DNA of 64,000 nucleotides from assembly GCA_964019135.1 (NCBI GenBank), contig OZ025265.1, positions 6,702,318 through 6,766,317 of the forward strand, read 5' to 3'. The position numbers were made by a program, and so were the translations under genes. Every line of letters begins with the position of its first letter. The stretch's first letter is position 1. This DNA is from Arenicola marina. Lineage: Eukaryota; Annelida; Polychaeta; Arenicolidae. A model generated the notes under the pieces. That model had not been told where the DNA came from and made no database searches. It saw only the letters and a list, made by a program, of their open reading frames with translations. Positions 1 to 12,724 of this stretch are shown piece after piece.

Positions 1-2282
1 CTCCAGCCAATCCGCCCATCCTCCTACCTCATGCCCTTACACACCTCCTCCAGCCAATCCACCCATTCTCCCACCCCATGCCCTTACACACATCCTCCAG
101 CCAATCCGCCCATCCTCCCAACCCATGCCCTTACACACCTCCTCCAGCCAATCCGCCCATCCTCCTACCCCATGCCCTTACACACCTCCTCCAGCCAATC
201 CGCCCATCCTCCCACCCCATGCCCTTACACACCTCCTCCAGCCAATCCGCCCATCCTCCCACCCCATGCCCTTACACACCTCCTCCAGCCAATCCGCCCA
301 TCCTCCCAACCCGTGCCCCTACACACCTCCGCCAGCCAATCCGCGAATCCTCCCACCCCATGCCCTTACACACATCCTCCCGCCAATCCGCCCATCCTCC
401 TACCCCATGCCCTTACACACCTCCTGCAGCCAATCCGCCCATCCTCCTACCCCATGCCCTTACACACATCCTCCAGCCAATCCGCCCATCCTCCCAACCC
501 ATGCCCTTACACACATCCTCCCGCCAATCCGCCTATCCTCCCACCCCATGCCCCTACACACCTCCTCCAGCCAATCCGCCCATCCTCCCAACCCATGCCC
601 TTACACACTTCCTCCAGCCAATCCGCCCATCCTCCCACCCCATGCCCTTACACACCTCCTCCAGCCAATCCGCCTATCCTCCCACCCCATGCCCCTACAC
701 ACCTCCTCCAGCCAATCCGCCCATCCTCCCACCCCATGCCCTTACACACCTCCTCCAGCCAATCCGCCCATCCTCCCACCCCATGCCCTTACACACCTCC
801 TCCAGCCAATCCGCCCATCCTCCCACCCCATGCCCTTACACACCTCCTCCAGCCAATCCGCCTATCCTCCCACCCCATGCCCCTACACACCTCCTCCAGC
901 CAATCCGCCCATCCTCCCAACCCATGCCCTTACACACTTCCTCCAGCCAATCCGCCCATCCTCCCAACCCATTCCCTTACACACCTCCTCCAGCCAATCC
1001 GCCCATCCTCCCACCCCATGCCCTTACACACCTCCTCCAGCCAATCCGCCCATCCTCCTACCCCATGCCCTTAAACACATCCTCCAGCCAATCCGCCCAT
1101 CCTCCCACCCCATGCCCTTACTCACCTCCTCCAGCCAATCCGCCCATCCTCCCACCCCATGCCCTTACACACATCCTCCAGCCAATCCGCCCATCCTCCC
1201 AACCCATGCCCTTACACACCTCCTCCAGCCAATCCGCCCATCCTCCCACCATATGCCCTTACACACCTCCTCCAGCCAACCCGCCCATCCTCCCAACCCG
1301 TGCCCTTACACACCTCCTCCAGCCAAACCGCCCATCCTCCCAACCCATGCCCTTACACACCTCCTCCAGCCAATCCGGCCATCCTGCCACCGCATGCCCT
1401 TACACACCTCCTCCAGCCAACCCGCCCATCCTCCCAACCCGTGCCCTTACACACCTCCTCCAGCCAAACCGCCCATCCTCCCAACCCATGCCCTTACACA
1501 CCTCCTCCAGCCAACCCGCCCATCCTCCCAACCCGTGCCCTTACACACCTCCTCCAGCCAAACCGCCCATCCTCCCAACCCATGCCCTTACACACCTCCT
1601 CCAGCCAATCCGGCCATCCTCCCACCCCATGCCCTTACACACCTCCTCCAGCCAACCCGCCCATCCTCCCAACCCGTGCCCTTACACACCTCCTCCAGCC
1701 AAACCGCCCACCCTCCCAACCCATGCCCTTACACACATCCTCCAGCCAATCCGCCCATCCTCCCACCCCATGCCCTTACACACATCCTCCAGCCAATCCG
1801 CCCATCCTCCCACCCCATGCCCTTACACATCTCCTCCAGCCAATCCGCCCATCCTCCCACCCCATGCCCTTACACACCTCCTCCAGCCAATCCGCCCATC
1901 CTCCCACCCCATGCCCTTACACACCTCCTCCAGCCAATCCGCCCATCCTCCCACCCCATGCCCTTACACACCTCCTCCAGCCAATCCGCCCATCCTCCCA
2001 CCTGATGCCCTTACACACCTCCTCCAGCCAATCCGCCCATCCTCCCACCCCATGCCCTTACAGACCTCCTCCAGCCAATCCGCCCAACCTCCCAACCCCT
2101 GCCCTTACACACCTCCTCCAGCCAAACCGCCCACCCTCCCAACCCATGCCCTTACACACCTCCTCCAGCCTATCCGCCCATCCTCCCAACCCATGCCCTT
2201 ACACACCTCCTCCAGCCAATCCGCCCATCCTCCCACCCCATGCCCTTACACACCTCCTCCAGCCAATCCGCCCATCCTCCCA
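1..2282 (+). repeat. Higher-order duplicate, copy 1 (pairs with 6,017-8,298)
   Basis: From base 1 the pattern of unit variants repeats at an offset of exactly 6,016 bp (128 x 47). Diagnostic variants such as the ATTCTCC unit near 83, the CGCGAATCC unit near 352, the CCATATG unit near 1,250 and the CTTAAAC unit near 1,070 all recur at +6,016. Agreement stops at about 2,282, where CACCTCATG faces CAACCCATG. The simplest model is a head-to-tail tandem duplication of 6,016 bp whose first copy lies mostly upstream of this window. Confidence 0.88.
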
Positions 2283-2299
2283 CCTCATGCCCTTACACA

Positions 2300-5200
2300 C
2301 CTGCTCCAGCCAATCCGCCCATCCTGCCACCTCATGCCCTTACACACCTCCTCCCGCCAATCCGCCCATCCTCCCACCCCATGCCCTTACACACATCCTC
2401 CCGCCAATCCGCCCATCCTCCCAACCCATGCCCTTACACACCTCCTGCAGCCAATCCGCCCATCCTCCTACCCAATGCCCTTACACACCTCCTCCAGTCA
2501 ATCCGCCCATCCTCCCACCTCATGCCCTTACACACATCCTCCAGCCAATCCGCCCATCCTCCCAACCCATGCCTTTACACACATCCTCCCGCCAATCCGC
2601 CCATCCTTCTACCCCATGCCCTTACACACCTCCTGCAGCCAATCCGCCCATCCTCCCACCCCATGCCCTTACACACCTCCTCCAGCCAATCCGCCCATCC
2701 TCCCACCCCATGCCCTTACACACCTCCTCCAGCCAATCCGCCCATCCTCCCACCCCATGCCCTTACACACCTCCTCCAGCCAATCCGCCCATCCTCCCAC
2801 CCCATGCCCTTACACACCTCCTCCAGCCAATCCGCCCATCCTCCTACCCCATGCCCTTACACACCTCCTCCAGCCAATCCGCCCATCCTCCCACCCCATG
2901 CCCTTAGACACCTGCTCCCGCCAATCCGCCCATCCTCCCACCCCATGCCCTTACACACATCCTCCAGCCAATCCGCCCATCCTCCCACCCCATGCCCTTA
3001 GACACCTGCTCCCGCCAATCCGCCCATCCTCCCACCCCATGCCCTTACACACATCCTCCAGCCAATCCGCCCATCCTCCCACCCCATGCCCTTACACACC
3101 TCCTGCAGCCAATCCGCCCATCCTCCTACCCAATGCCCTTACACACCTCCTCCAGTCAATCCGCCCATCCTCCCACCCCATGCCCTTAGACACCTGCTCC
3201 CGCCAATCCGCCCATCCTCCCACCCCATGCCCTTACACACATCCTCCCGCCAATCCGCCCATCCTCCCAACCCATGCCCTTACACACCTCCTGCAGCCAA
3301 TCCGCCCATCCTCCTACCCAATGCCCTTACACACCTCCTCCAGTCAATCCGCCCATCCTCCCACCTCATGCCCTTACACACATCCTCCAGCCAATCCGCC
3401 CATCCTCCCAACCCATGCCTTTACACACATCCTCCAGCCAATCCGCCCATCCTGCCACCCCATGCTCTTACACACCTCCTCCAGCCAATCCGCCCATAAT
3501 CCCACACCATGCCCTTACACACCTCCTCCCGCCAATCCGCCCATCCTCCTACCCCATGCCCTTACACACCTCCTCCAGCCAATCCGCCCATCCTCCCACC
3601 CCATGCCCTTACACACCTCCTCCAGCCAATCCGCCCATCCTCCTACCCCATGCCCTTACACACCTCCTCCAGCCAATCCGCCCATCCTCCCACCCCATGC
3701 CCTTAGACACCTCCTCCAGCCAATCCGCCCATCCTCCTACCTCATGCCCGTACACACCTCCTCCAGCCAATCCGCCCATCCTCCCACCCCATGCCCTTAC
3801 ACACCTCCTCCAGCCAATCCGCCCATCCTCCCACCCCATGCCCTTACACACCTCCTCCAGCCAATCCGCCCATCCTCCCACCCCGTGCCCTTACACACCT
3901 CCTCCAGCCAATCCGCCCATCCTCCCACCCGATGTCCTTACACACCTCCTCCAGCCAATCCGTCCATCCTCCCACCCCATGCCCTTACACACCTCCTGCA
4001 GCCAATCCGCCCATCCTCCTACCCCATGCCCTTAGACACCTCCTGCAGCCAATCCGCCCATCCTCCCACCCCATGCCCTTACACACCTCCTCCAGCCAAT
4101 CCGCCCATCCTCCTACCCCATGCCCTTACACACCTCCTCCAGCCAATCCACCCATCCTCCTACCCCATGCCCTTACACACCTCCTCCAGCCAATCCGCCC
4201 ATCCTCCCACCGAATGCCCTTACACACCTCCTCCAGCCAATCCGCCCATCCTCCCAACCCATGCCCTTACACACCTCCTCCAGCCAATCCGCCCATCCTC
4301 CTACCCCATGCCCTTACACACCTCCTCCAGCCAATCCGCCCATCCTCCTACCCCATGCCCTTACACACCTCCTCCAGCCAATCCGCCCATCCTCCTACCC
4401 CATGCCCTTACACACCTCCTCCAGCCAATCCGCCCATCCTCCCACCCGATGCCCTTAGACACCTGCTCCCGCCAATCCGCCCATCCTCCCACCCCATGCC
4501 CTTACACACCTCCTCCAGCCAATCCGCCCATCCTCCCACCCCATGCCCTTAGACACCTCCTCCAGCCAATCCGCCCATCCTCCTACCTCCTGCCCGTACA
4601 CACCTCCTCCAGCCAATCCGCCCATCCTCCCACCCCATGCCCTTACACACCTCCTCCAGCCAATCCGCCCATCCTCCCACCCCATGCCCTTACACACCTC
4701 CTCCAGCCAATCCGCCCATCCTCCCACCCCGTGCCCTTACACACCTCCTCCAGCCAATCCGCCCATCCTCCCACCCGATGTCCTTACACACCTCCTCCAG
4801 CCAATCCGCCCATCCTCCCACCCCATGCCCTTACACACCTCCTGCAGCCAATCCGCCCATCCTCCTACCCCATGCCCTTAGACACCTCCTGCAGCCAATC
4901 CGCCCATCCTCTCACCCCATGCCCTTACACACCTCCTCCAGCCAATCCGCCCATCCTCCTACCCCATGCCCTTACACACCTCCTCCAGCCAATCCACCCA
5001 TCCTCCTACCCTATGCCCTTACACACCTCCTCCAGCCAATCCGCCCATCCTCCCACCCCATGCCCTTACACACCTCCTCCAGCCAATCCGCCCATCCTCC
5101 CAACCCATGCCCTTACACACCTCCTCCAGCCAATCCGCCCATCCTCCTACCCCATGCCCTTACACACCTCCTCCAGCCAATCCGCCCATCCTCCTACCCC

Positions 5201-5900
5201 ATGCCCTTACACACCTCCTCCAGCCAATCCGCCCATCCTCCTACCCCATGCCCTTACACACCTCCTCCAGGCAATCCGCCCATCCTCCTACCCCATGCCC
5301 TTACACACCTCCTCCAGCCAATCCGCCCATCCTCCCACCTCATGCCCTTACACACATCCTCCAGCCAATCCGCCCATCCTCCTACCCCATGCCCTTACAC
5401 ACCTCCTCCCGCCAATCCGCCCATCCTCCCACCCGATGTCCTTACACACCTCCTCCAGCCAATCCGCCCATCCTCCCACCCCATGCCCTTACACACCTCC
5501 TCCAGCCAATCCGCCCATCCTCCTACCTCATGCCCTTACACACCTCCTCCAGCCAATCCGCCCATCCTCCCACCCCATGCCCTTACACACCTCCTCCAGC
5601 CAATCCGCCCATCCTCCTACCCCATGCCCTTACACACCTCCTCCAGCCAATCCGCCCATCCTCCTACCCCATGCCCTTACACACCTCCTCCAGCCAATCC
5701 GCCCATCCTCCTACCCCATGCCCTTACACACCTCCTCCAGGCAATCCGCCCATCCTCCTACCCCATGTCCTTACACACCTCCTCCAGCCAATCCGCCCAT
5801 CCTCCCACCTCATGCCCTTACACACATCCTCCAGCCAATCCGCCCATCCTCCTACCCCATGCCCTTACACACCTCCTAACGCCAATCCGCCCATCCTCCC
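2300..5900 (+). repeat. Nested 846-bp and 470-bp higher-order repeats in the 47-bp array
   Basis: The rare CCCAATGCCC variant occurs at 2,471, 3,129 and 3,317; the outer pair is 846 bp apart (18 x 47) and the inner pair 188 bp apart (4 x 47). The TGCCCGTAC variant occurs at 3,745 and 4,591, again 846 bp. The CCAGGCAATCC variant recurs at an offset of 470 bp (10 x 47) near 5,270 and 5,740. These show repeated segmental duplication in register. Confidence 0.8.
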
Positions 5901-6016
5901 ACCCGATGTCCTTACACACCTCCTCCAGCCAATCCGCCCATCCTCCCACCCCATGCCCTTACACACCTCCTCCAGCCAATCCGCCCATCCTCCCACCCCA
6001 TGCCCTTACACACCTC

Positions 6017-8298
6017 CTCCAGCCAATCCGCCCATCCTCCTACCTCATGCCCTTACACACCTCCTCCAGCCAATCCACCCATTCTCCCACCCCATGCCCT
6101 TACACACATCCTCCAGCCAATCCGCCCATCCTCCCAACCCATGCCCTTACACACCTCCTCCAGCCAATCCGCCCATCCTCCTACCCCATGCCCTTACACA
6201 CCTCCTCCAGCCAATCCGCCCATCCTCCCACCCCATGCCCTTACACACCTCCTCCAGCCAATCCGCCCATCCTCCCACCCCATGCCCTTACACACCTCCT
6301 CCAGCCAATCCGCCCATCCTCCCAACCCGTGCCCCTACACACCTCCGCCAGCCAATCCGCGAATCCTCCCACCCCATGCCCTTACACACATCCTCCCGCC
6401 AATCCGCCCATCCTCCTACCCCATGCCCTTACACACCTCCTGCAGCCAATCCGCCCATCCTCCTACCCCATGCCCTTACACACATCCTCCAGCCAATCCG
6501 CCCATCCTCCCAACCCATGCCCTTACACACATCCTCCCGCCAATCCGCCTATCCTCCCACCCCATGCCCCTACACACCTCCTCCAGCCAATCCGCCCATC
6601 CTCCCAACCCATGCCCTTACACACTTCCTCCAGCCAATCCGCCCATCCTCCCACCCCATGCCCTTACACACCTCCTCCAGCCAATCCGCCTATCCTCCCA
6701 CCCCATGCCCCTACACACCTCCTCCAGCCAATCCGCCCATCCTCCCACCCCATGCCCTTACACACCTCCTCCAGCCAATCCGCCCATCCTCCCACCCCAT
6801 GCCCTTACACACCTCCTCCAGCCAATCCGCCCATCCTCCCACCCCATGCCCTTACACACCTCCTCCAGCCAATCCGCCTATCCTCCCACCCCATGCCCCT
6901 ACACACCTCCTCCAGCCAATCCGCCCATCCTCCCAACCCATGCCCTTACACACTTCCTCCAGCCAATCCGCCCATCCTCCCAACCCATTCCCTTACACAC
7001 CTCCTCCAGCCAATCCGCCCATCCTCCCACCCCATGCCCTTACACACCTCCTCCAGCCAATCCGCCCATCCTCCTACCCCATGCCCTTAAACACATCCTC
7101 CAGCCAATCCGCCCATCCTCCCACCCCATGCCCTTACTCACCTCCTCCAGCCAATCCGCCCATCCTCCCACCCCATGCCCTTACACACATCCTCCAGCCA
7201 ATCCGCCCATCCTCCCAACCCATGCCCTTACACACCTCCTCCAGCCAATCCGCCCATCCTCCCACCATATGCCCTTACACACCTCCTCCAGCCAACCCGC
7301 CCATCCTCCCAACCCGTGCCCTTACACACCTCCTCCAGCCAAACCGCCCATCCTCCCAACCCATGCCCTTACACACCTCCTCCAGCCAATCCGGCCATCC
7401 TGCCACCGCATGCCCTTACACACCTCCTCCAGCCAACCCGCCCATCCTCCCAACCCGTGCCCTTACACACCTCCTCCAGCCAAACCGCCCATCCTCCCAA
7501 CCCATGCCCTTACACACCTCCTCCAGCCAACCCGCCCATCCTCCCAACCCGTGCCCTTACACACCTCCTCCAGCCAAACCGCCCATCCTCCCAACCCATG
7601 CCCTTACACACCTCCTCCAGCCAATCCGGCCATCCTCCCACCCCATGCCCTTACACACCTCCTCCAGCCAACCCGCCCATCCTCCCAACCCGTGCCCTTA
7701 CACACCTCCTCCAGCCAAACCGCCCACCCTCCCAACCCATGCCCTTACACACATCCTCCAGCCAATCCGCCCATCCTCCCACCCCATGCCCTTACACACA
7801 TCCTCCAGCCAATCCGCCCATCCTCCCACCCCATGCCCTTACACATCTCCTCCAGCCAATCCGCCCATCCTCCCACCCCATGCCCTTACACACCTCCTCC
7901 AGCCAATCCGCCCATCCTCCCACCCCATGCCCTTACACACCTCCTCCAGCCAATCCGCCCATCCTCCCACCCCATGCCCTTACACACCTCCTCCAGCCAA
8001 TCCGCCCATCCTCCCACCTGATGCCCTTACACACCTCCTCCAGCCAATCCGCCCATCCTCCCACCCCATGCCCTTACAGACCTCCTCCAGCCAATCCGCC
8101 CAACCTCCCAACCCCTGCCCTTACACACCTCCTCCAGCCAAACCGCCCACCCTCCCAACCCATGCCCTTACACACCTCCTCCAGCCTATCCGCCCATCCT
8201 CCCAACCCATGCCCTTACACACCTCCTCCAGCCAATCCGCCCATCCTCCCACCCCATGCCCTTACACACCTCCTCCAGCCAATCCGCCCATCCTCCCA
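6017..8298 (+). repeat. Higher-order duplicate, copy 2 (pairs with 1-2,282)
   Basis: This is the second copy of the variant pattern at 1-2,282, offset 6,016 bp. I saw almost no differences where I compared the two, so the duplication is young relative to divergence between neighbouring units. If the tandem model is right, the whole of 2,283-8,298 is one complete copy. Confidence 0.88.
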
Positions 8299-9299
8299 AC
8301 CCATGCCCTTACACACCTCCTCCAACCAATCCGGCCATCCTGCCACCCCATGCCCTTACACACCTCCTCCAGCCAATCCGGCCATCCTCCCACCCCATGC
8401 CCTTACACACATCCTCCAGCCTATCCGCCCATCCTCCCACCCCATGCCCTTACACACCTCCTCCAGCCAATCCGGCCATCCTGCCACCCCATGCCCTTAC
8501 ACATCTCCTCCAGCCAATCCGGCCATCCTGCCACCCCATGCCCTTACACACCTCCTCCAGCCAATCCGGCCATCCTGCCACCCCATGCCCTTACACATCT
8601 CCTCCAGCCAATCCGGCCATCCTGCCACCCCATGCCCTTACACACCTCCTCCAGCCAATCCGGCCATCCTGCCACCCCATGCCCTTACACACCTCCTCCA
8701 GCCAATCCGGCCATCCTGCCACCCCATGCCCTTACACATCTCCTCCAGCCAATCCGGCCATCCTGCCACCCCATGCCCTTACACACCTCCTCTAGCCAAT
8801 CCGCCCATCCTGCCACCCCATGCCCTTACACACCTCCTCCAGCCAATCCGCCCATCCTCCCACCCCATGCCCTTACACACCTCCTGCAGCCAATCCGCCC
8901 ATCCTCCCACCCCATGCCCTTACACACCTCCTCCAGCCAATCCGGCCATCCTGCCACCCCATGCCCTTACACACCTCCTCCAGCCAATCCGCCCATCCTC
9001 CCACCCCATGCCCTTACACACCTCCTCCAGCCTATCCGCCCATCCTCCCACCCCATGCCCTTACACACCTCCTCCAGCCAATCCGGCCATCCTGCCACCC
9101 CATGCCCTTACACACCTCCTCCAGCCAATCCGCCCATCCTCCCACCCCATGCCCTTACACACCTCCTCCAGCCAATCCGCCCATCCTGCCACCCCATGCC
9201 CTTACACACCTCCTCCAGCCAATCCGCCCATCCTCCCACCCCATGCCCTTACACACCTCCTCCAGCCAATCCGCCCATCCTGCCACCCCATGCCCTTAC

Positions 9300-10620
9300 A
9301 CACCTCCTCCAGCCAATCCGCCTATCCTCCCACCCCATGCCCTTAGACACCTCCTCCCGCCAATCCGCCCATCCTCCCACCCCATGCCCTTACACACATC
9401 CTCCTGCCAATCCGCCCATCCTCCCAACCCATGCCCTTACACACATCCTCCTGCCAATCCGCCCATCCTCCCACCACATGCCCTTACACACATCCTCCAG
9501 CCAATCCGCCCATCCTCCCACCCCATGCCCTTACACACATCCTCCAGCCCATCCGCCCATCCTCCCACCCCATGCCCTTACACACCTCCTCCAGCCAATC
9601 CGCCCATCCTTTCACCCCATGCCCTTACACACCTCCTCCAGCCAATCCGCCCATCCTCCCACCCCATGCCCTTACACACATCCTCCCGCCAATCCGCCCA
9701 TCCTCCCACCCGATGTCCTTACACACCTCCTCCAGCCAATCCGCCCATCCTCCCAACCCATGCCCTTACACACCTCCTCCAGCCAATCCGCCCATCCTCC
9801 CAACCCATGCCCTTACACACCTCCTGCAGCCAATCCGCCCATCCTCCCAACCCGTGCCCTTACACACCTCCTGCAGCCAATCCGCCCATCCTCCCAACCC
9901 ATGCCCTTACACACCTCATCCAGCCAATCCGCCCATCCTCCCAACCCGTGCCCTTACACACCTCCTGCAGCCAATCCGCCCATCCTCCCAACCCGTGCCC
10001 TTACACACCTCCTCCAGCCAATCCGCCCATCCACCCACCCCATGCCCTTACACACCTCCTCCAGCCAATCCGCCTATCCTCCCACCCGATGCCCTTACAC
10101 ACCTCCTCCAGCCAATCCGCCCATCCTGCCACCCCATGCCCTTACACACCTCCTCCAGTCAATCCGCCCATCCTTCCACCCCATGCCCTTACACACCTCT
10201 TCCAGCCAATCCGCCCATCCTCCCACCCCATGCCCTTACACACCTCCTCCAGCCAATCCGCCCATCCTCCCACCCCATGCCCTTACACACCTCCTCCAGC
10301 CAATCCGCCCATCCTGCCACCCCATGCCCTTACACACCTCCTCCAGCCAATCCGCCCATCCTCCCACCCCATGCCCTTACACACCTCCTCCAGCCAATCC
10401 GCCCATCCTGCCACCCCATGCCCTTACACACCTCCTCCAGCCAATCCGCCTATCCTCCCACCCCATGCCCTTAGACACCTCCTCCCGCCAATCCGCCCAT
10501 CCTCCCACCCCATGCCCTTACACACATCCTCCTGCCAATCCGCCCATCCTCCCAACCCATGCCCTTACACACATCCTCCTGCCAATCCGCCCATCCTCCC
10601 ACCACATGCCCTTACACACA
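9300..10620 (+). repeat. 1,128-bp higher-order repeat in the 47-bp array
   Basis: A run of variants (CCTATCC, then CTTAGAC with TCCCGCC, then two CATCCTCCTGCC units and ACCACATG) is present around 9,320-9,490 and again around 10,448-10,620, an offset of 1,128 bp (24 x 47). Confidence 0.8.
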
Positions 10621-11100
10621 TCCTCCTGCCAATCCGGCCATCCTTCCACCGCATGCCCTTACACACCTCCTCCAGCCAATCCGCCCATCCTCCCACCCCA
10701 TGCCCTTACACACCTCCTCCAGCCAATCCGCCCATCCTCCCACCCCATGCCCTTACACACCTCCTCCAGCCAATCCGCCCATCCTCCCACCCCATGCCCT
10801 TACACACCTCCTCCAGCCAATCCGGCCATCCTCCCACCCCATGCCCTTACACACCTCCTCCAGCCAATCCGCCCATCCTCCCACCCCATGCCCTTACGCA
10901 CCTCCTCCAGCCAATCCGCCCATCCTCCCACCCCATGCCCTTACGCACCTCCTCCAGCCAATCCGCCCATCCTCCCACCCCATGCCCTTACACACCTCCT
11001 CCAGCCAATCCGCCCATCCTCCCACCCCATGCCCTTACGCACCTCCTCCAGCCAATCCGCCCATCCTCCCACCCCATGCCTTTACACACCTCCTCCAGCC

Positions 11101-11321
11101 AGCGCCCCCCCCCCCCCCCCCAGGCCCCTCGCGGTACATTCTTCACGTCAGACAAGCACGGAAACAGGAGCTACGTCAGTTATGAGCAGCCCTAGCCCCG
11201 CTATCTATGGTCCAGGCCTTGTCATCCTGGCGGCAGGCGTCATCAATCAAACACACTCCCCGGGAAGGAAAACAGAAAACTTTTTGCGCCCGTTTTATTT
11301 GTTCAGACCACTGTTTGATTA
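11101..11321. other. Unique spacer between two satellites of opposite strand composition
   Basis: A run of 17 C (11,105-11,121) closes the 47-bp array. About 200 bp of non-repetitive sequence follow, with two ACGTCA half-CRE motifs at 11,145-11,150 and 11,173-11,178, 28 bp apart. To the left the plus strand is C-rich; to the right the 9-bp array makes it G-rich. No gene is recognisable. The spacer could be a simple junction or a regulatory sequence; the half-CRE reading is motif matching only. Confidence 0.5.
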
Positions 11322-12297
11322 GGGCTATCTGGGCGGTCTGGGCGGTCAGGGCGGCCAGGGCGGTCAGGGCGGTCAGGGCGGTCAGGGAGGTCAGAGCCAT
11401 CAGGGGGGTCAGGGCGGTCAAGGCGGTCAGGGCGGTCAGGACGGTCAGGGCGGTCAGGGCGGTCAGGGCGGCCAGGGTGGCCAGGGCGGCCAGGGCGGTC
11501 AGGGCGGCCAGGGCGGTCAGGGCGGTCAGGACGGTCAGGACGGTCAGGACGGTCAGGGCGTCAGAGCCATCAAGGCGGTCATAGCGGTCATAGCGGTCAG
11601 GGCGGTCAGGGCGATCAGGGCGGTCAGGGCGGTCAGGGCGGTCAGGGCGGTCAGGACAGTCAGAGCGGTCAGGGCGGTCAGGGCGGTCAGGGCGGTCAGG
11701 GCGGTCAGGGCCATCAGGGCGGTCTGGGCGGTCAGGGCGATCAGGGCGGTCAGAGCGGTGAGGGCGATCTGGGCGATCAGGGCGGTCAGGGGGTGAGGGC
11801 GGTGAGGGCGGTGAAGGCGGTGAGGGCGGTGAGGGGGGTGAGGGGGTTAGGGCGGTCAGGGCGGTCAGGGGGTGAGGGCGGTGAGGGCGGTGAGGGCGGT
11901 GAGGGCGGTGAGGGCGGTGAGGGCGGTCAGGACGGTCAGGGCGGTCAGGACAGTCAGGGCGGTCAGGGCGGTCAGGGCGGTCAGGGCCATCAGGGCGGTC
12001 TGGGCGGTCAGGGCGATCAGGGTGGTCAGAGCGGTGAGGGCGATCTGGGCGATCAGGGCGGTCAGGGGGTGAGGGCGGTGAGGGCGGTGAGGGCGGTGAG
12101 GGCGGTGAGGGCGGTGAGGGGGTCAGGGCGGTGAGGGCGGTCAGGGCCATCAGGGCGGTCAGGGGGGTCAGAGCCATCAGGGCGGTCAGGGCGGTCAGGG
12201 CCATCAGGGCGGTCAGGGCGATCAGAGCGGTCAGGGCGGTCAGGGCGGTCAGGCGGTCAAGGCAGTCAGGGCGGTCAGGGGGTCAGGGCGGTCAGGG
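11322..12297. repeat. 9-bp G-rich minisatellite, about 108 copies
   Basis: The unit is GGGCGGTCA with variants GGCCATCA, GGCGATCA, GGGCGGTGA and GGACGGTCA. Because 9 is a multiple of 3, the spurious translations are tripeptide repeats. A longer duplicated block containing GGCCATCAGGGCGGTCTGGG occurs at 11,711 and 11,987, an offset of 276 bp. The repeat places CGGTCA hexamers 3 bp apart in direct orientation throughout. Confidence 0.95.
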
Positions 12298-12724
12298 TGT
12301 TCATGGTGTCCAGTTTTTTCAGTGTGTTCATGGTGTCCAGTTTATTCAGTGTGTTCATGGTGTCCAGTTTATTCAGAGTGTCAGGGTGTCTTATGTGTTC
12401 AAGCTGTTCAGCGTGTTCTATGTGTTCAAGGTGTTCAAGGTGTTCAGGGTGTCATGTGTTCAGGGTGCTCATGGAGTTCATGGTGTTCAGTGTATTAAGG
12501 GTATTCATGGTCCCCATGGTGCCCATGGTGCCCAGGGTGCCCCATGTGTTCAGGGTTGTCATGATGTTTAAGGCGCCCAGGGTGTCAGGGTGTTCAGGGT
12601 TTCCTATGTGTTCAGGGTGTTCGCGGTGCCCTATGTGTTCAGGGTGTCCAATGTGTTAAGTGTGTTCAGGGTGTCCTATGTGTTCAGTATGTTCAGTGTG
12701 TTCAGGGTGTTCAGGGTTTCACAG
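12298..12724. repeat. Decayed 9-bp-derived repeat with a TpG-rich unit
   Basis: The core GGTGTTCAG recurs with 9-bp and 27-bp spacing, as in the TGTTCATGGTGTCCAG blocks near 12,298-12,380. It resembles the neighbouring GGCGGTCAG core, with CpG replaced by TpG plus one further change. I read it as an older, decayed part of the same minisatellite lineage. Confidence 0.75.

Larger units (their letters stand above)
1..11100. repeat. 47-bp C-rich satellite array, about 236 copies
   Basis: The unit reads CCATGCCCTTACACACCTCC, then TCCAGCCAATCCGCCCAT, then CCTCCCACC (47 bp). By hand count the unit has about 27 C and 3 G, an extreme strand asymmetry. Copies differ by point variants (CTTAGAC, TCCCGCC, AATCCGGCC, CGTGCCC, CCTATCC). 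The canonical unit has no TAA, TAG or TGA in any plus frame, and 47 is not a multiple of 3, so three units make a 47-codon super-period and very long spurious ORFs arise. Every unit carries AGCCAATCC, a CCAAT-box-like core. The array runs off the left edge of the window and ends at a 17-C run at 11,105-11,121. Confidence 0.97.

Noticed and set aside
31-11322. Very long plus-strand ORFs (up to about 2,100 codons) of Pro/Ser/His-rich 47-residue repeats
   Set aside because: They exist in several overlapping frames, because the 47-bp unit lacks stop codons and shifts frame each copy. They end wherever a unit variant or the array edge supplies a stop. There is no start context, splice or domain evidence for a protein.
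11176-12571. ORFs encoding Gly-Gly-Gln, Arg-Ala-Val or Pro-Asp-Arg repeats on both strands
   Set aside because: They are direct translations of the 9-bp minisatellite in different frames; collagen-like or silk-like appearance is an artefact of composition.
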